From Flavobacteriales bacterium BRH_c54 (lineage in GTDB: Bacteria; Bacteroidota; Bacteroidia; Flavobacteriales_E; Vicingaceae), in NCBI GenBank assembly GCA_000961845.1, contig LADZ01000058.1:1-33638 (forward strand): a stretch of 33,638 nucleotides of DNA. Direction: 5' to 3'. A program made the translations under genes and the position numbers. Within the stretch, counting starts at the first letter, position 1, and every line of letters starts with the position of its first letter. The notes under the pieces were generated by a model. It saw nothing but the letters and a program-made list of their open reading frames with translations, searched no databases and was not told the DNA's origin. Below are positions 1 to 9,459 of this stretch, one piece after another.

Positions 1-3000
1 AATTCGAATGTTAGTTTAAATGGTTCTGTTACAGGAGCAACAGGCGGAAGTTGGTCAGGAGGATTGGGAACTTTTACACCCAATAACACCACTTTAAATG
101 CAACTTATTCTCCTACTGCCGCAGAAATAGCTGCTGGAACTGTAAACCTTACGTTAACCACAACAGGTAATGGAAACTGTAATGCAGTAACTGATAACAT
201 GACCATTACCATAACCCTAGCTCCAACCGTAAATGCAGGAGTAGATCAAACGGTTTGTGGAAATAATGCATTAGTAACCTTAAATGGATCGGTTACGATA
301 GCTTCAGGCGGAATTTGGTCAGGAGGAACAGGAACATTTACTCCTAACAATACCACACTTAATGCAACTTATATGCCTTCAGCTGCTGAGATAACCGCAG
401 GAACAGTAACACTAACGTTGACCACTACAGGAAATGGTAGTTGTAATTCGGAAACTGATAACATGACCATTACGATAACTCCTGCCCCTCAAGTTAATGC
501 AGGAGCTAACCAAACATTATGTGCGAATAATGCAAGTGCAACACTTTCCGGAGTGGTTTCTGGAGCAACAGGAGGAGTTTGGTCGGGAGGAACTGGCTCA
601 TTTAATCCAAGTGCTACAGCTTTAAATGCTATTTATACTCCTTCTGCAACTGAGATTTCTAATGGTAGTGTAATACTTACATTAACCTCTACAGGAAATG
701 GTTTGTGTAATGCTGTTTCGGACAATGTTCAATTAACATTTACACTGCCACCAACTGCTAATGCAGGAGCAGATCAAACCTTATGTTCTAACAATGCTGC
801 CATATCTTTAAATGGTTCAGTTACTATTGCAACTGGTGGAGTTTGGTCAGGCGGGTTAGGAGTATTTACACCAAATAATAATACGCTAAATGCAACCTAT
901 AACCCAACTGCCGGAGAAATTGCTTCAGGTTCGGTAACACTAACATTGACAACAACCGGAAATGGCAATTGTGCTTCTACATCAGATAATATGACAGTTT
1001 TCTTTACAACATCACCAACTGTTGAAGCTGGAGTAAATCAAACGGTATGCGCTAATAACCCAACAATTACATTAAATGGTTCTATAACAATAGCAACAGG
1101 AGCTGTTTGGACGGGAGGAAGTGGAACATTTACTCCAAACAATAATACCTTAAATGCTACTTATACTCCTTCAGCAACAGAAATTACAGCTGGTTCAGTA
1201 GTACTTTACCTTACTACAACAGGAAATGGAAATTGTTTAGCAGTTACTGATAGTATGACTTTAACAATAACACCAATCCCAACAGCTAATGCGGGTGCTG
1301 ATTTGACATCGTGTAGTAATAACCCTACAGTTACTCTAAATGGTTCCGTAACAGGAGCAACAGGAGGAGTTTGGTCAGGTGGGGCAGGAGTATTTACTCC
1401 AAGTAATACATCATTAGGAGCAACCTATACTCCTTCAGCAGGAGAAATAACAGCAGGTATGGTAACGTTAACATTAACTACAACAGGAAATGGAAATTGT
1501 AATGCTGTATCTGACAATATGACGATTACAATTACTCCACCACCAACAGCCAATGCAGGAGTAGACCAAACAGTGTGTGCCAATAATGCAAATGTTACTT
1601 TAAATGGTTCGGTTAATTTAGCTTCAGGTGGTCAGTGGACAGGTGGATTAGGAATATTTACACCGAGTAACACTGCGTTAAATGCTATCTATACACCAAC
1701 AAGTGGTGAAATAGCCTCCGGAAGTTTAACATTAACGTTAACTACAACAGGAAATGGCAATTGTAATCCGGAAGCTGATCAAATGGTTATTACCTTTACG
1801 CCAGCCCCAACAGTTAGTGCAGGTGTAGATCAATCTGTGTGTGCTAATAACGCAACAGCAACATTAAACGGAGCAGTTAGCATTGCAACTGGAGCTCAAT
1901 GGTCGGGAGGTTTAGGTGCTTTTGCTCCAAATAATACTACTTTAAATGCAACCTATACACCAACTGCTTCAGAAATAGCAAATGGTTCTGTAATGTTATA
2001 CCTAACATCTACAGGAAATGGAAATTGTTTAAGTGTTGTTGATTCTATGTTGTTGACAATAACACCAGAACCTTTAGTTAATGCAGGTCCTGACCAAACA
2101 ATATGTGTAAATAATTTAAGTGTAAATTTAAGTGGTTCTGTTAGTGGACCAACTTCAACAGGTGTTTGGACAACTTCGGGAACAGGTGTTTTTGTTCCTA
2201 GTAATACCAATTTGAATGCGGTTTATCAAGCTAGTGCTCAAGATTCGATAGCAGGAACAGTAACATTAACGTTAACATCAACAAATAATGGCAATTGTAA
2301 TGCTGTTTTTGATGATATGGTAATCACTATTTTACCTGCCGGAGGAGCAAATGCAGGAGCGGATCAATCTGTTTGTGCGAACAATGCTAATGTAAGTTTA
2401 ACCGGAATAATAACAGGAAATGCATCAGGTGGAGTTTGGTCAACAAGTGGAACAGGAGCATTCTCTCCAAACAATACCAATTTAAATGCAACTTATCTTC
2501 CTAGTGCGGCAGATATAGCTAGTGGTTCGGTAACCATTACACTAACTGCAAATAGTTGTAATAATGCAACTGATGATATGATAATAACTATTACACCATC
2601 ACCAGTTGTAAATGCAGGTAATGATACAACAGTTTGTGTTAGTAATTTAAATGTTCCTTTAAATGGAAGTGTATCGGGAGCATCTAACACAGGAAGTTGG
2701 TCAACAAGTGGAACAGGAACATTTACGCCAAACAATACTACGCTTAATGCTACTTATAATGCGAGTGCAGCAGATTCTGTAAATCAAGGGGTTGTTTTAT
2801 ATCTTACAGCAACCAATATTGGAAATTGTGCTCCTGTAACAGATACAGTTGTTATTAACTTGTTTCCAACAGGAACAGCCAATGCAGGAGCGGATCAAAC
2901 GGTTTGTGCTAATAATGCAACAATAACCTTAAATGGTTCAATTACAGGAGGAGCAACAAGTGGACAATGGACTACTTCAGGTTCTGGTACTTTTGTACCT

Positions 3001-4986
3001 TCTGACACTGTTTTAAATGCTACTTATATACCAAGTAGTGCAGATACTGCTGCCGGTTCGGTTAATTTAGTATTGAATGCAACCAATAGTTGTAGTCCGG
3101 CAGCAGATTTTATGGTGCTAACCATTACACCAGCTCCTATTGTTGAAGCAGGACTTGACCAAGTTGTATGTGGAACAAATGCTACGTTTAGTTTAAATGG
3201 CTCTGTTAGTGGTTCAACTACAACAGGAACATGGACAACAAGTGGAACAGGAACTTTCTCAAATAATACTATAATGAACCCAACATATACTGCAAGTGCT
3301 GCAGATATATCTAATGGAGGAGTTACTATTTACTTAACTTCAACCAATAACGGGTTATGTAATCCTGTTATGGATTCATTATTAATTTCAATAACTACGG
3401 GTATTGGTGTTAATGCTGGTCCAGATCAGTCGGTTTGTTTAACAAGTACTCAACTGCAATTGATGGGAGCTGTATTTAATGGTTCTACTACCGGACAATG
3501 GACTACCACCGGAACAGGAACATTCTTTCCACATGATTCTGTTATGACACCAATTTATCAGATTACTTCAGCAGATACAACTGCAGGAACGATAATGTTT
3601 ATTTTAACATCAACCAATAATGGTAACTGTGCAGCAGCATCTGATACTATGATAGTGACATTTGGAAGTGCAGCATACGCTAATGCCGGAGTAGACCAAA
3701 CTATTTGTGCTGACAACTTAAATGTACCATTAACTGGAATTGTTTCAGGAGGTTCTTCTACAGGAATATGGACAACCAATGGAACAGGAGCATTTAATCC
3801 GTCAGATACTGTTTTAATTACTTCTTATATGGCAAGTGCAGCAGATTCTGCAGCAGGTTCTGTAGATATCTATTTAACAACAACAAATAATGATGGAGGT
3901 TGTTCTTCAGGAAATGATACTATAACCATCAACTTTGACTATGTGCCAATTGCTAATGCAGGAACTAATCAAACCATTTGTACTACAGTTGATTCGGTTC
4001 AGTTAAATGGTAATGTACAACATGCTACTGGAGGAACATGGACAACAAATGGAACGGGTACTTTTGTTCCTAATAATACAGATTTGAATGCTGTTTATGT
4101 GATGAGTGCTGCTGATATTACTAATGGAGGTGTTCAGATAATATTAACAACAATTAGTGGAACTACCTGTTCTGATAGAGCGGATACAATGACCATTACG
4201 GTTAATAATCCGTTAACGGTTGATTTCAGCTTTTCCGGTCAATGTGTTGAACAACCAATTAATTTTTATGATAGCACCTTGGTTGCATCAGGAAGTATAT
4301 TAAGTTGGGAATGGAACTTTGGTGATGGTGGGTTTGGATTTGTTCAAAATCCTACACATACTTATCTTTCTGCCGGAAATTATACCATTACCTTAGTGGT
4401 AACAACTACTACAGGCTGTAAAGACAGTATTTCTCAGTCCATCACAATTAATCCTTTACCAATTGCCAATTTTAGTTTTGGACTTCCACCTTTCTATGCC
4501 GGAGTTGATGTAAATATGAATGATCAATCGTCAGGAGCAAGTTCATGGAACTGGGATTTTGGAGATGATTTAGGAACATCAAATATTCAAAACCCTGTAT
4601 ATAATTATACCGTTCCGGGAGTATATGTAATTACTCAATATGTTACGAGTGCTGCTGGTTGTGTTGATTCTACAAGCAAAGAAATTAAAATTGAGGAAGA
4701 TAATATCATTATTTATCCTCCTAATTTCCCTACTGCTTTTACACCTAATGGTGATGGAAATAATGATGTGTTCTTTGTGAGGGGAGGTCCATTTGTGTAT
4801 GCTAATTTCAGAATCTATAATGAGTGGGGAGAAATGATTTTTAGTTCTAATGATGCACAGGATGGTTGGGACGGAACACACAATGGAGAAGAAGTTCCAA
4901 TAGGTACCTATGTTTACACCATTAAAGCGGAAACCATTGATGGGGTTAAATATGATAAATCAGGAAAAATTGCTTTAATAAGATAA
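1..4986 (+). CDS. Giant repeat adhesin with T9SS type B (CHU_C) sorting domain, 5' partial
   Basis: The reading frame is open at base 1, so the N-terminus lies outside the window; a TTG at 64 is only the first internal start-like codon. The visible part (about 1660 residues) has one partial and fifteen full repeats of about 88 residues, each opening like NAGxDQTVCANN and carrying a second Cys near its end (GNGNC). Two PKD domains follow at about 4219-4455 and 4456-4690 (NFGDG and DFGDD motifs). The C-terminus is a gliding-motility-associated CHU_C domain, with FTPNGDGNNDVF, YNEWGEMIF and a final GKIALIR. This domain is known to send proteins through the type IX secretion system to the cell surface. 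The protein is probably a surface adhesin; ligand unknown. A PorP/SprF gene starts 30 bp downstream, a pairing common for type B cargo. Confidence 0.93.
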   Translation, partial: NSNVSLNGSVTGATGGSWSGGLGTFTPNNTTLNATYSPTAAEIAAGTVNLTLTTTGNGNCNAVTDNMTITITLAPTVNAGVDQTVCGNNALVTLNGSVTIASGGIWSGGTGTFTPNNTTLNATYMPSAAEITAGTVTLTLTTTGNGSCNSETDNMTITITPAPQVNAGANQTLCANNASATLSGVVSGATGGVWSGGTGSFNPSATALNAIYTPSATEISNGSVILTLTSTGNGLCNAVSDNVQLTFTLPPTANAGADQTLCSNNAAISLNGSVTIATGGVWSGGLGVFTPNNNTLNATYNPTAGEIASGSVTLTLTTTGNGNCASTSDNMTVFFTTSPTVEAGVNQTVCANNPTITLNGSITIATGAVWTGGSGTFTPNNNTLNATYTPSATEITAGSVVLYLTTTGNGNCLAVTDSMTLTITPIPTANAGADLTSCSNNPTVTLNGSVTGATGGVWSGGAGVFTPSNTSLGATYTPSAGEITAGMVTLTLTTTGNGNCNAVSDNMTITITPPPTANAGVDQTVCANNANVTLNGSVNLASGGQWTGGLGIFTPSNTALNAIYTPTSGEIASGSLTLTLTTTGNGNCNPEADQMVITFTPAPTVSAGVDQSVCANNATATLNGAVSIATGAQWSGGLGAFAPNNTTLNATYTPTASEIANGSVMLYLTSTGNGNCLSVVDSMLLTITPEPLVNAGPDQTICVNNLSVNLSGSVSGPTSTGVWTTSGTGVFVPSNTNLNAVYQASAQDSIAGTVTLTLTSTNNGNCNAVFDDMVITILPAGGANAGADQSVCANNANVSLTGIITGNASGGVWSTSGTGAFSPNNTNLNATYLPSAADIASGSVTITLTANSCNNATDDMIITITPSPVVNAGNDTTVCVSNLNVPLNGSVSGASNTGSWSTSGTGTFTPNNTTLNATYNASAADSVNQGVVLYLTATNIGNCAPVTDTVVINLFPTGTANAGADQTVCANNATITLNGSITGGATSGQWTTSGSGTFVPSDTVLNATYIPSSADTAAGSVNLVLNATNSCSPAADFMVLTITPAPIVEAGLDQVVCGTNATFSLNGSVSGSTTTGTWTTSGTGTFSNNTIMNPTYTASAADISNGGVTIYLTSTNNGLCNPVMDSLLISITTGIGVNAGPDQSVCLTSTQLQLMGAVFNGSTTGQWTTTGTGTFFPHDSVMTPIYQITSADTTAGTIMFILTSTNNGNCAAASDTMIVTFGSAAYANAGVDQTICADNLNVPLTGIVSGGSSTGIWTTNGTGAFNPSDTVLITSYMASAADSAAGSVDIYLTTTNNDGGCSSGNDTITINFDYVPIANAGTNQTICTTVDSVQLNGNVQHATGGTWTTNGTGTFVPNNTDLNAVYVMSAADITNGGVQIILTTISGTTCSDRADTMTITVNNPLTVDFSFSGQCVEQPINFYDSTLVASGSILSWEWNFGDGGFGFVQNPTHTYLSAGNYTITLVVTTTTGCKDSISQSITINPLPIANFSFGLPPFYAGVDVNMNDQSSGASSWNWDFGDDLGTSNIQNPVYNYTVPGVYVITQYVTSAAGCVDSTSKEIKIEEDNIIIYPPNFPTAFTPNGDGNNDVFFVRGGPFVYANFRIYNEWGEMIFSSNDAQDGWDGTHNGEEVPIGTYVYTIKAETIDGVKYDKSGKIALIR
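232..4218 (+). repeat. Tandem 264-bp coding repeats
   Basis: Fifteen full in-frame units start at codons 232, 496, 760, 1024, 1288, 1552, 1816, 2080, 2350, 2611, 2881, 3145, 3412, 3682 and 3955. The first eight steps from 232 to 2080 are each about 264 bp with no indel. Later steps vary from 261 to 273 bp. Units before 2080 carry an ATGGVWSGG-like core; units from 2080 on mostly carry STGxWTTSGTG, so the array has two subfamilies. This is duplication within a gene, not a CRISPR. Confidence 0.9.
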
Positions 4987-5016
4987 GATAGTTAATGTTT
5001 TAAAATTTAAAAACGT

Positions 5017-5997
5017 ATGAAAAATATATATATAATTTCAATAGTAGTGGTTTTTGGTTTTTGTAATCAACTAAAAGCTCAAGACGCTCATTTGTCCCAA
5101 TATGATGCTTCTCCTATATTATTAAATCCTGCATTAACGGGACATACAGATAATGGAGATTTTAGAATTGGTGCTCTGTATAGAACACAATGGGGATCAA
5201 TATCTTCCTCTAGTTTTACTTCAACGGGAATAACTTTCGATACTAAATTGAATGCTAGGTGGGGAGTTGGGGCTTATGCTACCAATAATGATTTAGCCGG
5301 ATTTATTAATGCTTTTAACTTTATGATTTCAGGAAGTTATCAAATTTCAGATCCGCTGCAAAATAAGTACAAGATTCTTACGGGTTTACAAGCAGGAGCC
5401 TTATATAAGAGGATTGATCAGCAAGAATTTATTTTTGATAGCCAATATAGTAATGGTGGTTTTAATGAGGATATTCCTTCAGGAGAAATGTTTAGTAAAA
5501 ACAATTTAGTAGTTCCCGATTTTAATTGGGGAGTTGCTTATGTGTATACCGATAAAGAATCAAAAATAAGACCTTATGTTGGAGCTTCATTGTTTCATAT
5601 CAATATGCCAAAAGAATCGTTTACAGATGCAAGCGATTCTAAGTTGCCAATTAGATGGACTTTTAATGGAGGAAGTAAGTTTGATATAAATCCGAACTTA
5701 ATGATAGATGTACGTTCGTTGTTTCTTTTACAAAGAACAGCTAAAGAAATAAATTTTGGAGCATTGGCGTATTATAAACTGAAAGACAATGATTATACAT
5801 TAGTTGGTGGAGTTGACGTAAGATGGAATGATGCAGTAATAATTAATGCCGGAATTATGCATAAAAACATTATTTATAGAATGAGTTATGATTATAATAC
5901 TTCATCTTTAAATAATTCAAGTAATGGAAGAGGTGGAACAGAACTTTCTATTATTTATACTCCATCAAAAATTCGTTCGACACCTTCTTATAATTAG
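5017..5997 (+). CDS. PorP/SprF family type IX secretion membrane protein
   Basis: 326 residues. A signal peptide (about residues 1-21, ending LKAQ) is followed by AHLSQYDASPILLNPALTG, which matches the N-terminal signature of PorP/SprF proteins. The rest alternates in a beta-barrel-like pattern (GVGAYATNND, YVGASLFHINMP, GVDVRWNDAVIINAGI). Family members are outer-membrane proteins tied to T9SS and gliding motility, and paralogues often sit beside type B cargo genes. Here it starts 30 bp after the CHU_C adhesin on the same strand, so the two are probably co-transcribed and this copy may help secrete or anchor that adhesin (inference). It converges with moaA across a 30-bp gap, with no clear terminator hairpin. 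Confidence 0.88.
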   Translation: MKNIYIISIVVVFGFCNQLKAQDAHLSQYDASPILLNPALTGHTDNGDFRIGALYRTQWGSISSSSFTSTGITFDTKLNARWGVGAYATNNDLAGFINAFNFMISGSYQISDPLQNKYKILTGLQAGALYKRIDQQEFIFDSQYSNGGFNEDIPSGEMFSKNNLVVPDFNWGVAYVYTDKESKIRPYVGASLFHINMPKESFTDASDSKLPIRWTFNGGSKFDINPNLMIDVRSLFLLQRTAKEINFGALAYYKLKDNDYTLVGGVDVRWNDAVIINAGIMHKNIIYRMSYDYNTSSLNNSSNGRGGTELSIIYTPSKIRSTPSYN

Positions 5998-6027
5998 CTT
6001 GGGGATTGAATTTATTAGATTTATTAG

Positions 6028-7032
6028 TTAACCTCCAATAGCTATCATTGTTCTGTTGTTGGCATTTTTCTCAGGGTCAAAAAAATCTTTGTCGGAAGTC
6101 ATGCCGCCTCTCACTTGTTTTTTGTGGTAAATGCCATCTATAATAATGGGTTTAATATCCTCACCATTTCTAAGTGGTGTTAAAAGATTGGTCTCTGAAG
6201 AGGAGAATAAACAATTTTTTATTCTTCCGTTAGCTGTTAATCTAATTCTGTTGCAGCTATCGCAAAATGGATTAGAAACAGTGCTAATAACTCCAAAAGA
6301 ACCTTTGTATCCCTTTATTTGAAAGTTTTTAGCTGTTCCGTTTTTCTTGCTTTTTAGTTTGATAATGTTTTCAGAACCATATTTTTCTTCGGCAACCGAT
6401 AAAATTTCATTAAAGGTAATTACTTTTTCGTTGTTCCATTTATTCCCATCAAAAGGCATAAACTCAATAAATCGGATGGCAACATTTTTATCTTTTGTAA
6501 ATTCTATAAAGTCGGTTATTTCATTATCATTAACCCCTTTAATAATTACGTTATTAATTTTTACATTAAAACCATTTGCCTCATAAAGGTTGATGTTATT
6601 GACAACTCTATCAAAATAATCTCTCCTGGTAATTTCTTCAAACTTTCTTTTATCTAGCGTATCTAAACTAATATTTACATCTTTAACTCCTGAAGCTTTA
6701 AATAATTCAACATAATTGTCGAGTAAAATACCATTGGTAGTAATGCCTAAATTTATGGGCAGTTGAGTTAGTTCAGTAATAATTTTTTCAATATTTTTTT
6801 TAATTAAAGGTTCTCCACCAGTTAATCTAATTTTTTTTACCCCCATTTCCACAAAAGTTTTGGCGATGGCAATTACTTCTTCATGACTCATTAAATGAGA
6901 TTTTTCAGAGAGTTCAATACCTTCTACAGGCATGCAATAAAAACATCTTAAATTACATCTTTCTGTAAGAGAAATTCTTAAGTAGTCGTGAACTCTACCA
7001 AATTGATCTTTTATTTGAGATGTTGGGCTCAT
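6028..7032 (-). CDS. moaA: GTP 3',8-cyclase MoaA (molybdenum cofactor synthesis)
   Basis: 334 residues, a usual length. The radical-SAM cluster motif is C26-x3-C30-x2-C33 in ERCNLRCFYCMP. The second, substrate-side cluster is C257-x2-C260-x13-C274. The protein ends in the GG typical of MoaA, and RLTGGEPL lies in the radical-SAM barrel. MoaA is known to convert GTP to 3',8-cyclo-dihydro-GTP, the first step of molybdopterin synthesis. Molybdopterin is needed by nitrate reductases, which fits the nitrate transporters nearby although no nitrate reductase is in the window. It lies 76 bp after the hemerythrin gene on the same strand and may share its FNR-type promoter. Confidence 0.95.
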   Translation of the reverse strand: MSPTSQIKDQFGRVHDYLRISLTERCNLRCFYCMPVEGIELSEKSHLMSHEEVIAIAKTFVEMGVKKIRLTGGEPLIKKNIEKIITELTQLPINLGITTNGILLDNYVELFKASGVKDVNISLDTLDKRKFEEITRRDYFDRVVNNINLYEANGFNVKINNVIIKGVNDNEITDFIEFTKDKNVAIRFIEFMPFDGNKWNNEKVITFNEILSVAEEKYGSENIIKLKSKKNGTAKNFQIKGYKGSFGVISTVSNPFCDSCNRIRLTANGRIKNCLFSSSETNLLTPLRNGEDIKPIIIDGIYHKKQVRGGMTSDKDFFDPEKNANNRTMIAIGG

Positions 7033-7108
7033 GTTTTTTTACTAATTACCTTTTTAATAAAGGGTGTTTGTTTTATTTTGATTGAAAATTACTCAATTTT
7101 AGATAAAA

Positions 7109-7801
7109 TTAATGCAATTCTAACTGAATGGCTTTTAATTCTTCAGCACTTAAAAATTTCTGAGCAAGCGGAAAGAGGGTATTATCTTCTCTAAAAATAT
7201 GAAGCTTAAGCAGTTCAACCAGCTCTTTAGCATTGTTATAAGCTACATCATAGGTAAACATTCTGGCTTGAACATCTCTATACCTAGGGGCTAAACCTAA
7301 AAGATTAAAAGTAAGTGAGCCAAGTTGAATAAACTTTATATGATCATCTTCCATAAGGTCAACGGCTGTAATTGGTTCTTCTCCTGTGCCATGTTCATTG
7401 TTGGCTAAAAGTGCTTTATTAAGAATAGGGAAAAGAATTTTTTCTTCTTTTCTGTTATGAGGCAGTAAATTGTTATCGAAAAAATCAAAAAACTGTTTAA
7501 AACTGTTGTTTATTTCATCATTAATTACATACTGAGCTTCTTTAAATGCACTTAACGCTTTTTCAAAGTCATCAATAATTTTAGATAGTTCTTTATGTTC
7601 TTCAACAAAAACACTCAGTGCATCATTAAAAGGGGTGTCTTCATTTTTCAACTGAGCAAGAGTTGAATAGGCATCAGGAGGATCCATTGGAGAAAGTTCA
7701 CTTTCAATGGAAATTTCGTCTTTCTCGGCATTTGCTTTTACAGGGTCAGAAGTTTTTAACTCTTTTAGTCTTTTTCCTGTTTCATGATCTATTATCTTCA
7801 T
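7109..7801 (-). CDS. Hemerythrin-domain protein
   Basis: 230 residues. After a polar N-terminal ~60 residues comes a four-helix hemerythrin domain with diiron-type ligands: H69 (EEH), H115 with E119/E120 (LPHNRKEEKILFP), H154 (MEDDH), H201 and E205 (LKLHIFREDNTLFP). Related proteins bind O2 or NO or act as iron or redox sensors. The exact role is unknown; NO or O2 handling under denitrification is a reasonable inference because an FNR-type promoter precedes it. It differs from the RIC protein at 31928-32650, which has an extra CC-containing N-terminal domain. moaA lies downstream. The start at 7801 is supported by the promoter 64 bp upstream. Confidence 0.85.
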   Translation of the reverse strand: MKIIDHETGKRLKELKTSDPVKANAEKDEISIESELSPMDPPDAYSTLAQLKNEDTPFNDALSVFVEEHKELSKIIDDFEKALSAFKEAQYVINDEINNSFKQFFDFFDNNLLPHNRKEEKILFPILNKALLANNEHGTGEEPITAVDLMEDDHIKFIQLGSLTFNLLGLAPRYRDVQARMFTYDVAYNNAKELVELLKLHIFREDNTLFPLAQKFLSAEELKAIQLELH

Positions 7802-7864
7802 TTTTTTCTGTTTTTATCAATTTAAATATCTATGATGCTTTTCACATTAATATTTCATTTTTGA

Positions 7865-7907
7865 TAAAATTACTGCTGATTTGTAGCTTAAAAAATGATA
7901 TAAATCA
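7865..7907 (-). promoter_or_regulatory. FNR-type promoter of the hemerythrin gene
   Basis: The palindrome TGATATAAATCA (7896-7907) is followed on the minus strand, 23 nt later, by TAATTTTA (7872-7865), one mismatch from the Bacteroidota -7 element TAnnTTTG. The spacing is identical to the other sites in this window. The spacing puts the site centre about 41.5 bp upstream of the likely transcription start (near 7860). Confidence 0.65.
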
Positions 7908-7924
7908 TCAAAAGAGTGGTTTCC

Positions 7925-9001
7925 TTAGTAAAAGTCGGGATTATTAATAAATGTAGAATCAGTTAAGGTGCGTAAAAAAGCTAATAAATCTATTTTGTCG
8001 GATGCAGACAATTGAGCTCCTCCTTGATTAATATGTGTCATTAGGGGATCTACAGTTGCGGATTGTTGCAAACCACTACTGTAAAAATCGATAACTTCTT
8101 CTAACGTTGCAAAACGATTGTCGTGCATATAAGGAGCTGTTAATGCAATGTTTCTCAATGTTGGTGTTCTAAATTTCCCCATATCCGCTGGGTTTACAGT
8201 AACTAAAAACCTTCCTTGGTCAACACCTGAAAAAGAACTGTTTAAGCCATTGTTGTGGAATTCACCATCGGTCCAAAGTGGATTTCCAGCACTTCCGTGG
8301 CAGTGGTAACAATCTCCACGGTTATCGTCCATATAAACAACAAAGCCATTCATTTCAGAAGAAGTTAACGCAGCTTCTCCACGCATGTATTTATCAAATT
8401 TAGCATCTCCGGAAACCATGCTACGCATAAATTGAGCTAGTGCATAGCTGATATATTTCTGTCTTTCTGGAGTGCTTAATTCGGTAATTTTTATACCAAA
8501 TGTTTTCCAAAAAGCTTTTTGATAGAACTCGTTTCTTTTAAATCTATTAAGAATGCTATCGTTATTGGCATTTAAAAAGGGATTGCCTTCAGCTAAATCT
8601 GCAAGAGCAACATCATCCAAATGATGCTCGCCACCATTCCAACCATGATATTGATGCCAACCAATGTTTACATGTGGAAGCACTGCTGTTCCTGTGGGCC
8701 CCATAATAGAAATGGAATAGGATTCTTCTTTTAAATGGCAAGAAGAGCAAGAAAGTCCGTTGGTACTCAATATTTTGTCGTAATATAAACTTTTCCCGAG
8801 AGCAACACCTTCAGCACTCATTTTATTAAATTCCGGATTTCTCATTGGAGGCAAGTAGGTGAGGCTAGGAGGAGACATGTAAGTAGGATGATAATCTCCA
8901 TAAAAATCTTCTTCGGGACTGAAAGGCGTAATGTTCTTTTCTTTTTTACAGCCACTTAATACAATTAGCAGAAGCAATAATAGTTGGATAGATTTTGACA
9001 T
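7925..9001 (-). CDS. Diheme cytochrome c peroxidase/MauG family lipoprotein
   Basis: 358 residues. A lipoprotein signal ends in the lipobox LSGC (lipidated C18). Two c-type heme motifs are present: C85-SSC-H89 and C231-YHC-H235. The sequence FRTPTLRNIALTAPYMHDNRFATLEEVIDFY is typical of the bacterial diheme peroxidase/MauG family. Members reduce H2O2 with electrons from a small cytochrome or oxidise protein substrates; which applies here cannot be told. It starts 9 bp after the small cytochrome lipoprotein gene, a likely electron partner, and both follow one FNR-type promoter. A role in peroxide defence at the oxic-anoxic switch is inferred. Confidence 0.9.
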   Translation of the reverse strand: MSKSIQLLLLLLIVLSGCKKEKNITPFSPEEDFYGDYHPTYMSPPSLTYLPPMRNPEFNKMSAEGVALGKSLYYDKILSTNGLSCSSCHLKEESYSISIMGPTGTAVLPHVNIGWHQYHGWNGGEHHLDDVALADLAEGNPFLNANNDSILNRFKRNEFYQKAFWKTFGIKITELSTPERQKYISYALAQFMRSMVSGDAKFDKYMRGEAALTSSEMNGFVVYMDDNRGDCYHCHGSAGNPLWTDGEFHNNGLNSSFSGVDQGRFLVTVNPADMGKFRTPTLRNIALTAPYMHDNRFATLEEVIDFYSSGLQQSATVDPLMTHINQGGAQLSASDKIDLLAFLRTLTDSTFINNPDFY

Positions 9002-9010
9002 GGGTTTTTA

Positions 9011-9379
9011 TTATTTAGGATAATACAGGTTTATCCATTTGGTTATTAATTTTTTTTCTTTGTTTAACAGTGGATTTGAAGGGGGCATCAATCGTGGATT
9101 TTCATCAAAAATAGTAGAAACCAGTGTGCCGTTTTCAGCCTCAAATTTTACTTCTTCATAATTGGTTAGATAAGGCAATATGTTTAATGTTTGTGGATGA
9201 TGACATCCACCGCAATTTTGGTCTATTATAGGTTTAATGTTTTTGTTGTAAGTAATGTTTTCATCAGCTATAGTATTTGTATTGGTTGGAGTGGTTTCAA
9301 CGGGTTCAATAGCATTTTTTACACATCCTGAGCATACACTTATAATTAAAACGGATAATATGGTAGTGGTTGTCTTCAT
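9011..9379 (-). CDS. Small monoheme cytochrome c lipoprotein
   Basis: 122 residues from the start chosen at 9379; a longer frame reaches 9421 but would put 14 charged residues before the signal peptide and would extend past the predicted transcription start. The signal peptide leads to SVCSGC (likely lipidated C19). One heme motif, C56-GGC-H60, lies in a short domain containing LMPPSNPLLNKEKKLITKWI, the usual C-terminal part of small PSCyt/cytochrome c modules. It is the first gene of a pair with the diheme peroxidase (9-bp gap) and is probably its electron donor or a shared periplasmic carrier (inference). Confidence 0.82.
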   Translation of the reverse strand: MKTTTTILSVLIISVCSGCVKNAIEPVETTPTNTNTIADENITYNKNIKPIIDQNCGGCHHPQTLNILPYLTNYEEVKFEAENGTLVSTIFDENPRLMPPSNPLLNKEKKLITKWINLYYPK

Positions 9380-9402
9380 TAGTTTGTTATCAACTTGTCT
9401 AA

Positions 9403-9445
9403 CAAAGTTAATTTTAAACAATTTTAGAAGTTATGATGTGCATCA
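9403..9445 (-). promoter_or_regulatory. FNR-type promoter of the cytochrome/peroxidase pair
   Basis: TGATGTGCATCA (9434-9445) lies inside a longer inverted repeat, TATGATGTGCATCATA. After 23 nt comes a perfect -7 element TAACTTTG (9410-9403). The predicted transcription start is near 9398, giving a leader of about 19 nt before the ATG at 9379. This supports that start over the longer frame. Confidence 0.75.
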
Positions 9446-9459
9446 TACTTTGAGTAACC

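Noticed and set aside
232-4218. Regular repeats that could suggest a CRISPR or satellite array
   Set aside because: The repeats are 264 bp, in frame and translate into an 88-residue protein unit; there are no short repeats with unique spacers.
4579-4881. Minus-strand frame opposite the PKD and CHU_C domains
   Set aside because: It lies wholly under a well-supported coding region and its sequence has no recognisable features.
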